Assembly (NCBI GenBank): GCA_009809945.1
Contig: WTPW01000718.1
Span: 170,870 to 234,869, forward strand
Reading direction: 5' to 3'
DNA from: Gigaspora margarita
Taxonomy: Eukaryota > Glomeromycota > Glomeromycetes > Diversisporales > Gigasporaceae
Length of the DNA stretch: 64,000 nt
Both the position numbers and the translations under genes were made by a program. Below, piece after piece: positions 56,973-64,000 of this stretch. The notes below the pieces were generated by a model. It was not told the origin of the DNA and searched no databases. It worked only from the letters and a program-made list of their open reading frames with translations. The stretch's first letter is position 1, and each line of letters begins with the position of its first letter.

Positions 56973-57758
56973 AGCAACAAGTTGTTTGATTTTGACCACA
57001 CAGCTTTGCTCATAGAATATTGAATCTAAGAAAAATAAATTTAAAATAATTACAATATAGCAATAGCCAATTAAATATAAATAAATTAATTATGCACTAA
57101 TGTAAGTTATTAAAATATTTAAAATATTTACACTGTAAATGCCGAATTATTTCTTTAGAGGTCAAACATTTTATAAGAAAAATTTCCGAACTTTTCCACT
57201 TCAGGTGAAGATTTTTTCGTCAGAACTAATATAGTTCAGAGGTATTATCATTCCATTGATAGACTTTTTTTAAAACGAAATAACGATTTTGTTTTTTTTT
57301 TTTTAAAAAAGGGAAAAAATCATTGTAACGATCACTGTTTTTGCTATTCAACAATCATATTAAATTTCAGGTTTAAACTATCAAATTAATATTTTAGACT
57401 CGATATATTAAAATTTATCAAAATTAGACCCGATTATAATTTTAGAAGCCCGAAGTCTTGTTTTCTTTAACGTCTTCTTGCATAAATTTTATATACATTT
57501 GCATACTATACACGATGTATTACTTTATACTCAGTTGTGACCTCATCAACCATACACATGTGTTTGCTAATTTAACGTATTATACTCCACTACTTCATTA
57601 AACCATACACCTCTACTATTCGTATTACACATATGTTATGTGTCTGCGTCGATGATCGATTCCATCATACAAGGATTGACGTATGTTATTCACTGATTTG
57701 GAGCCACAGACATATAGTTTTCTATCTTGTGAATCCTTCGATAGAATATCAGAAAGGC
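56973..57758. other. Intergenic DNA upstream of the integrase-derived gene
   Basis: No repeat or RNA was recognised. The open frame of the next gene extends upstream to 57633, but conserved sequence begins only at the Met at 57759. Confidence 0.4.
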
Positions 57759-58286
57759 ATGTCAACCAAAGAAAATTTTAACCGAAGCTTAATGGGTTTT
57801 AATCGCTATATTGAATGTTTAAATGAATTAAAAAAATCCCAGCCTTCAGCACGGTTCAAAGCTAAAATACTGGATTACTAATACTTTTAAGATACTTCGT
57901 ATCGGTATGACAGAAGAGCTTCATTTACTTAAATGGGATGAAAATAATTTGGGAGCACAAGTTTGCCCAATAGAGAATTTTTATAAAGTGATCTGTGCTG
58001 CGCATCAGGCGACAGAACATGGAGGCCAAAGAAAAAACTTAGAAAAAAAGTATTATTTTTGTTGTTATCGATATTAAATTTTTGTTTATTAACGTTAATA
58101 GAATTTTTTTTTTTTAGTGATCCAAATATTAATTCTTCCATGCAAAAAATTAAACCCAAAAAAACTTGTAACTATCACTGCCGAAAAACTAGTTGTGAAA
58201 CAAAAACATGCACTTGCCAAAAAAATAATTCAAAATGTTCCAGGAGGTGTGACTATGTTTTGTGTGGCCAATGCAAGAATAGATAA
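57759..58286 (+). pseudogene. Small gene derived from a transposon integrase (KRBA2-like), one frameshift
   Basis: Exon 1 (57759-58049) starts MSTKENFNRSLMGFNRYI. A single extra A in AAAA near 57864 breaks the frame; the next frame continues KYWITNTFKILRIG and leads to FYKVICAAHQATEHGG. That resembles the first half (HX4H) of the zinc-binding H2C2 segment of retroviral-type integrases. An intron with GTATTA and TTTTTTTAG ends (58050-58117, 68 bp) joins in frame to exon 2. Exon 2 is a cysteine-rich tail: CNYHCRKTSCETKTCTCQKN, then CSRRCDYVLCGQC. Similar tails occur on integrase-derived proteins of Ty3-type transposons. The second half of the zinc site and the whole catalytic core are absent, so it cannot be an active integrase. 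The family call is from recognition, not a search. The extra A may be a sequencing error. Confidence 0.5.
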
Positions 58287-58734
58287 CAATAGCTTTTTGT
58301 GTTGAAATTTTTTTCCCAAAAAAAAAAAAAATAGAATTTGCTTTAATTTTTCGTATAAATGCATTACATTTAGCATAGATTCCAGTGTTCAATATATCAT
58401 TATTATTATGTTTTATAATAACGATGATTTCATTCTAAATACGATATATATATATTATTAGCAAAACGTCTTAAAAAAATGATTTAATATTTATTGGTAA
58501 AATTCATACTGATACCATATTCTTGGATAAATATTTCTTGTCGATCCTTGAATGACAGGAATCAATAAACGAAACATAACATGTATACCATAAATAAATA
58601 TTTCACTAGTTCTTTAAGCAATTGATTATTTAAAAAAAGTCCTAATTTGCGTGACAACGTCACGTAGCTATCTTATTTATAAAATCCTATAAAAGATTAC
58701 ATTTGACGCCACTTTATTTTTTCAAACTTACGTA
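58287..58734. other. Intergenic DNA
   Basis: Downstream of the integrase-derived gene; contains an A13 run near 58319-58331. No further feature was seen. Minus ORFs at 57929-58159 and 58189-58392 are opposite-strand shadows. Confidence 0.4.
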
Positions 58735-59145
58735 GGGCTAGATGCTGAGAAAAGTTGACAAAAAAAAATAATAATTATAAAAATTAATTTTTTTGATAAT
58801 TATCTAACTAAATTTAATAAATTTTCTTTTTATACATACCTTATTTCTATAAAATTATAAAATTGAAACAATAAATTTGATTAGATAATTATCGATAAAT
58901 TTAATTGAAGCTGGAATTTTAATTATTTTAATATGAAAAATTCAAAAATTTTGGGGTGAAGTCTTGGCTTTTTTTTAATAGATAGGTTAGGGTTTAGGGT
59001 TAGTTTTGATAATAAAAGAGTATAAGTGGATGTTGGTAGGTTTATATTTTTAAATCGAAGTCTCTAATTTCCAGCTTCAGCCGTGATATTAATTTTTATA
59101 ATTATTATTTTTTGTCAAATTATCCCTTTTCTCAACACCTAGCCC
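58735..59145. mobile_element. MITE with GGGCTAGRTGYTGAGAAAAG ends (411 bp)
   Basis: GGGCTAGATGCTGAGAAAAG and TTGACAAAAAAAAATAATA at the left are inverted at the right (TATTATTTTTTGTCAAATTA, CTTTTCTCAACACCTAGCCC). The left half holds a core module (58780-58925). The right half holds telomere-like GGTTAGGGTTTAGGGTTAG and AAGTGGATGTTGGTAGG, the inverse of a segment in the MITEs at 6270-8015 and 25086-25318. Confidence 0.8.
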
Positions 59146-60023
59146 ATATCATATTAAACTTTTAAGTAAAAACATATGTTTCATCCTAATATATCTTCAA
59201 TCGTATCTATGACACTTTTTTTAAAAGTATACATTAAAGTAAAGTTATACTGTATGTAAGTTATAAATATATATGTATTACGGTATAATGCATTCCAAAA
59301 ACTTATTGCATATCGAAGTTTTTTTGTACTGTACCTTATCACAAATAAAGTTAACTACTTGTTTAAATGTTCCAGCATAATGTAATAATTATTCTATACT
59401 GCATATTCAACAAATGCTAACTCTAATACAGTAATATATAGTAATTATATAGCGTTATACTGTATTTATGTATAAACGATACCCCGAATATTCATATGCA
59501 GTAGCACTATACATTATTTCCGATACGCATCTCATGATAAAATATAGTGATCTTTTTGCATCGTTACGTACGCACATATGATTCGTTAATCAAATGGCAT
59601 AAAATCATTCGATAAATTTTACTGGAACAAACTATTTTTCATCTGCAATTACTGTACAGAACCAATCAAATTTGCACGATTTAAAAAAAAAAAAACTAAA
59701 AATAAATATAACTTAAAATTTATGCATACGAAATTAACTTTCGTTTTCTAAATTAAAAATATTAATTAAAAATATTTCTTATTTATTCTAACCATAAAAT
59801 CTAACTTTTAAAAAAATCCGGTTACCGCACCACTGATTACAAAATACAAACATACTATTTTAAGGTTTTAAACTATAATTTAATCACACATTAATTTTTG
59901 TAATTAAACTGATTAAACACAGTAACGTTTCACTACATTTAATATTGATGATATATAAGGTTATGAATAATTTATACGTACTGAAATTTTTCTTTTTTTT
60001 TTGTTTTGGTTTTAAAAAAAAAT
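59146..60023. other. Region upstream of the F-box/LRR gene
   Basis: AT-rich, with a T-run (59989-60002) shortly before the start codon. No repeat or upstream exon was recognised; the minus ORF at 59884-60099 is not credible. Confidence 0.4.
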
Positions 60024-61895
60024 ATGATATCGTTACCGAATGAATGCCTTTTTGAAATATTTGATAACCTTCGAACAAATTATGGAAGTTTATTTTCATG
60101 CCTTCTTGTAAATCGTCAATGGTGTAGAATTATTATACCAATATTATGGAGTGAACCATCAGGTTGTTTCGATGATGTAAGACTCCTAAAGATCTGTCTT
60201 TCAACATTAAACACTGAAGAAAAGGTGTTATTAACACCTTATAAACTTATCCTTCCAAGTTATTCTAAACCTTTATTTGAATACACAAGTTTTATTACAA
60301 TTATTCGTACTAGTTATTTAGGCATGGGAATCAAAGAATGGCTTTATGGAGATGATAAACCTTGTCATTCAATTTATCGTAGAGATAAAAATCTTGTGGG
60401 TGCTATTAAATGTTCTTTAATTTCAATGTTTATAAGAACAAGTGAGAAACTTAAATATTTGGAATTTTGTGGAGGGATTTATAATAAACTAATGCTTGAA
60501 AATCTTTATGAAAATACTACAATTACCGCTTTAAATCTTAATAATAATTATTTTAACTCTGAAGGAAGAAAAATATTAACAGAAGTTCTTTATAGAAATA
60601 CCTCTTTGACGTCTTTAAGTCTTTTTAAAAATCCATTTGATCCTAAAGAGCCTGAAGAGGGAAAATCATTTGCAAAAGCTCTTTGCGAAAATGTTACTCT
60701 GACTTCTTTAGATCTTCGTTGCAGTCCTCTTGGTCTTGATGGAATAAAAGCATTAGCAGAGGCACTTTGTAAGAACACTAATTTGACTTATTTAAATCTT
60801 GAAAACAATCAACTTGGATCTGAGGGTGGGAGAATATTAGCAAATGCTCTTTATAAGAATGTTGCTTTAAAATCTTTAAATCTTTATGATAATCAACTTG
60901 ATTCGGAAGGTGGAAAATCATTAGCAAGAGCACTTGAAATAAATACATCATTGGCTTTTTTAAATCTTAGACAAAATCAACTTGGTTCTGGAGGAGAGAA
61001 AGCAATAGCAGAAGCACTTTGTAGGAATAATACACTAATTTCATTGGACCTTGGATATAATCAAATTGGTTACGAAGGAGGAAAATTATTAGCAAAGGCT
61101 CTTTGCATAAACGCTACTTTGACATTTTTAAATCTTAATGGTAACGAACTTGGTCCAGAAGGTGCAAAAGCATTTGCAAGAACTCTTTGTATAAATAATA
61201 CATTAACTTCTTTAAGTCTTGGACAAAATCAATTTGGATTAGAGGGAGAAAAAGCATTAGGTGAAGCACTTTGTAAGAATACTACATTGACTTCATTAGA
61301 TCTTTATGGTAATCAAATTAGAGCAGAGAGCGGAATAGGTTTAGCCGAAGCACTTTGTAAAAATACCACTTTAACATATTTTAATCTTTGCAATAATTTA
61401 ATTGGTTCGGAAGGAGGAAAAGTATTAGCAGAAGCACTTTATAAGAACACTACATTGACATTTTTAAATCTTTATAATAATAAACTTGGATCTAAAGGTG
61501 CTAAGGCATTAGCAGAAGCGCTTTGTAAAAACAATACTTTAAAATATTTAAATCTTGGTCTTAATAAGATTGATTCAGAAGCAGGTAAAATATTAGCAGA
61601 GGTTCTTTATATAAACACTACTCTGCGTCATTTAGATATTTCTAATAATCGACTTGGTCCTGATGCGGGAAAAGCATTAGCAAAGTCACTTTGTATTAAT
61701 ACTACTCTAACATATTTAAGTCTTGATTATAATCAACTTGGTTTTGAAGGAGGAAAAGCATTAGCAGAGGCACTCTGCAATAATCATACGTTGACTACCT
61801 TAACTTTCGGATTTAATCAAATTAATTACAATGATAAAAATATATTAAAAAGAATTCTTTGTATGAACACTACTCTAATCTCATTGGATTATTAA
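60024..61895 (+). CDS. F-box-like protein with 17 ribonuclease-inhibitor-type LRRs
   Basis: The single exon encodes 623 residues. The start is the ATG at 60024 (MISLPNECLFEIFDNL); the frame is open a little upstream but has no earlier ATG. Residues 1-45 match the F-box pattern (LP-CL-EIF--L, then SCLLVNRQWCRIIIPILW). Residues about 158-623 are sixteen full 28-residue repeats of the form LCKNTTLTSLDLYGNQIGSEGGKALAEA plus a partial last one, so the protein ends in LRRs without a cap. F-box proteins bind Skp1 in SCF ubiquitin ligases, and the LRRs would hold the substrate; this role is inferred from the family. Repeats are very alike at the DNA level (84-bp unit), suggesting recent turnover. No intron or break was seen. 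Confidence 0.92.
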   Translation: MISLPNECLFEIFDNLRTNYGSLFSCLLVNRQWCRIIIPILWSEPSGCFDDVRLLKICLSTLNTEEKVLLTPYKLILPSYSKPLFEYTSFITIIRTSYLGMGIKEWLYGDDKPCHSIYRRDKNLVGAIKCSLISMFIRTSEKLKYLEFCGGIYNKLMLENLYENTTITALNLNNNYFNSEGRKILTEVLYRNTSLTSLSLFKNPFDPKEPEEGKSFAKALCENVTLTSLDLRCSPLGLDGIKALAEALCKNTNLTYLNLENNQLGSEGGRILANALYKNVALKSLNLYDNQLDSEGGKSLARALEINTSLAFLNLRQNQLGSGGEKAIAEALCRNNTLISLDLGYNQIGYEGGKLLAKALCINATLTFLNLNGNELGPEGAKAFARTLCINNTLTSLSLGQNQFGLEGEKALGEALCKNTTLTSLDLYGNQIRAESGIGLAEALCKNTTLTYFNLCNNLIGSEGGKVLAEALYKNTTLTFLNLYNNKLGSKGAKALAEALCKNNTLKYLNLGLNKIDSEAGKILAEVLYINTTLRHLDISNNRLGPDAGKALAKSLCINTTLTYLSLDYNQLGFEGGKALAEALCNNHTLTTLTFGFNQINYNDKNILKRILCMNTTLISLDY

Positions 61896-62778
61896 AATAA
61901 ACAAATGTGATCTCAAAAGAAAATCGAAAAAAATCGGTAATAAAGGCTCTTTACATAATTACCATTTGTTTTCTTGAATCTTTGTAATTAATTAAGTAGT
62001 ATGTAATTTAGATGAGATGTAATTTGAGATATATTTTATATATAATCCGTTGTTAATGTATTGAATTAGGGATTTGTTTAGCCGAAAAATCGCATCAATA
62101 TTTACAATAAAAATGTAATTTAAATCATTGTTTTAAAAAATAATAAATAAAAAATAATTAATATATTCTAAATTAAAAATTACAGATAATGTACTGTATA
62201 TACCCTAAAGTTTTTGGAATTTGTCCGTGTGTACAGTACGTACTGTGCGTCGTAAAAACAATGACGGCGCAGAAGGATCTTCCAGACACGTGATCATATA
62301 TTATTATTACGAAAAATCTTTTTGTCTTGATATATTCGAGATTTTAAACTGATTTGTATTTTGAATTGATTTTAAGTAAAACTTTGGTTCTATTGTTCTA
62401 TCATATAACCACTAACGAAGCTTGTTACTTATTAAAATTTAGTCTGATAAAATGGTTAGACTAGATTGTAAACAGGATAACCTTGTTAAATATGAAGCTC
62501 ATCGTTCATTAGTAAGAGTTAATCTAGTTATATTTGTATTTCAATTTCAAATCCTTAATATTCGATACTAGATACTATGCTATTACGGCCACATTATTAT
62601 TTATTAATATAAATTTAACAAAAAAGAAATCTACACATCTTACAAAAGAAATTTTTAATACTTTCTAAAAAAAAAGACAAACAAAAATATAATTACATCC
62701 CCAAAAAAAATAATAATTACACAGTGACAGAATTACAAGATACATTAATTAAGCTTTATGAGAATTCATATTATTAAC
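61896..62778. other. Intergenic DNA between convergent genes
   Basis: It holds the 3' regions of the LRR gene (+) and the 7-TM gene (-). A less AT-rich patch near 62220-62300 (GTACAGTACGTACTGTGCGT, a partial dyad) is the only visible structure. Confidence 0.45.
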
Positions 62779-63719
62779 TTATTTCATTTGACCAAAAGTC
62801 AAGTAATAAGCACCATGAAGAACATTACCTAAAGCGAAATTACTAATAAATAATAATGTAGAAGATAAATAACCCTCATCACAATATAAATAAAAACTAA
62901 TATAACCAACATGTAAATATATCTGAAATACAAAAGGTAATATAAAAACGTACAATATTTTTTCATAAGCTTTAGTACAATATACTAATATAAATAATGG
63001 AATAGTGAATAACATAGAAAGGATACTAATCATTTGAAAAGTATACATATAACCAACAGAAGGAAATTTAATTTTCATATATACTTGAAAAATCATTTGA
63101 ATAATATAAACCAGTGTAAAGAAAATGATTTGAATAACGGTGAGAGGACCTGATAACATTAGATGATGAGTTTTTTTATCAGTTCTTCTTTTTTAGCTTT
63201 AGCATCATCTTGATTGACGTAAGGATAAGTAATAGAAGTATAAGGTTCAAAAAAAGCGGGCATAAGTTGGTCCTCATGAGAAGAACGTCTAGTATCTTCA
63301 TGAGAAGAACTTGTAGCAATAGAAACATGTAAAATCCTTACAAAAGTAGTTAAAGTGCTCGCACCACAAATAGAATACATGACTATTGAGCATCTACTAA
63401 GTAATTCTGGCAAAACTTCGTTATTAAGCATGAAGAATCTGGTTGTCATGTAGGTCATAAGACATATTACTCCTAATATTTGTGCTGATGCGCTGAGAAT
63501 TATGTATCTTTTTAATTTAGCAAAAAATGAATCATCATCTTTGTCAGGACTTCGAAAGAAAGTCAGAAATAAGCCTGCGGTGGCGGATAAATAATTTCCA
63601 AATGCGACAGTTGCGACAGTACGAACTATGGTACCGCATAGAGTTGAAGCTGATGATTTGCTAATAAAGAATAATAAAATAATGTATTTCATCATGATGT
63701 ACATGAAAGAATTAATCAC
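62779..63719 (-). pseudogene. Seven-transmembrane protein gene split by a one-base homopolymer frameshift
   Basis: Two overlapping frames cover the gene: 63719-63159 (186 codons) and 63159-62779 (126 codons). The first begins with a hydrophobic leader (MMKYIILLFFISKSSAS) and has three membrane segments near TIVRTVATVAFGNYLSATAG, IILSASAQILGVICLMTYM and SIVMYSICGASTLTTFV, then a hydrophilic loop with repeated SSHED. The second has four: VIQIIFFTLVYIIQMIFQVY, ISILSMLFTIPLFILVY, ILYVFILPFVFQIYLHVGY and LLFISNFALGNVLHGAYYL. The T7 run at 63171-63177 (A7 in the gene) joins them: one more A would make a single frame and a 3+4 layout. I infer one 7-TM membrane protein, possibly a receptor; no family motif was recognised. 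The break may be an assembly error, so the gene may be intact in the organism. Confidence 0.7.
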
Positions 63720-64000
63720 ATTAAAATATCTTTTTTTAAATAAATAAATATATATATATATGTTGTAAATAGGAACGAAATTATTTGTTTTATTAAGATT
63801 CGGAATAGGATTACTGATAGGATTAAAATGAGCTTTTATTTAGTCCTTACTACAAAGATTGTTTTTCGATGATCATAGCGATCTGATCATCGTTGGAACA
63901 AGATTCCTTTACGGATCTTACTGCGGACAATGACAGTGATGTTCGTTTAGGTGACAGAAATAGTGGCTGTAAATGATCTCTAATTTGGGGACAATATAGA
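63720..64000. other. Upstream region of the 7-TM gene and window edge
   Basis: AT-rich to about 63835, with an (AT)n tract near 63750. From 63840 it is less AT-rich and could hold an exon of a gene beyond the window. One plus-strand frame reads LEQDSFTDLTADNDSD and ends at a TGA near 63976, but it is too short to call. Confidence 0.35.

Noticed and set aside
60006-60023. Upstream start of the LRR gene at 60006
   Set aside because: That codon is TTG, not ATG; the first ATG at 60024 fits the F-box start.
63890-63976. Exon of a gene beyond the window edge
   Set aside because: The frame LEQDSFTDLTADNDSD looks plausible but is under 30 codons with no clear splice signals.

Overview
The window looks like nuclear DNA of an arbuscular mycorrhizal fungus (Glomeromycotina, most likely Rhizophagus). 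The evidence is the extreme A+T content, short GT-AG introns of 68-75 bp, a Sel1-repeat/protein-kinase fusion gene, an F-box-like leucine-rich-repeat gene, and a very high load of transposable elements. The genus is an inference from these gene architectures; no database was searched. Runs of N and two single-base homopolymer frameshifts show that the assembly is imperfect here.

Layout. 1-9.6 kb: a decayed Ser/Asn-rich minisatellite, then a pile of miniature inverted-repeat elements (MITEs) inserted into one another, including a hAT-type element with an 8-bp target-site duplication (TSD) and an 826-bp foldback. 9.63-17.43 kb: a full-length but dead LINE on the minus strand, with 13-bp TSDs, an RRM-like ORF1, and an ORF2 carrying endonuclease, reverse transcriptase, RNase H, a zinc knuckle and a basic tail. 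17.4-22 kb: arrays of a palindromic core module, MITEs and small tandem repeats. 22.03-24.94 kb (+): an intact two-exon gene for a 16-repeat Sel1-like protein fused to a kinase. 25-33.6 kb: AT-rich intergenic DNA with Tc1/mariner-like, hAT-like and other MITEs, several nested. 33.6-43.2 kb: a composite of nested inverted repeats, entered by a 1-kb retroposon with a 20-bp TSD. 43.2-57 kb: very large foldbacks (44.4-46.0, 48.4-49.7, 50.2-52.8, 53.4-55.2, 55.3-57.0 kb), one built of eight palindromes spaced about 200 bp, one holding a tRNA-derived SINE, and one flanked by a 9-bp TSD. 57.8-64 kb is the second gene-bearing part: a small gene derived from a transposon integrase, an F-box/LRR gene, and a seven-transmembrane protein gene split by a homopolymer frameshift.

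The genes do not form an operon or an evident pathway. Two belong to repeat-protein classes often expanded in these fungi (SLR-kinase and LRR): the kinase gene looks like a signalling protein and the F-box/LRR gene like a ubiquitin-ligase substrate adaptor. The 7-TM gene could be a receptor, but this is unproven.

The most unusual content is non-coding. One palindromic core of about 100-150 bp recurs more than twenty times, alone, inside MITEs with unrelated ends, and as a higher-order eight-unit array. Two other interior cassettes are likewise shared by elements whose terminal repeats differ. This suggests an uncharacterised way of spreading or recombining palindromes in this genome.
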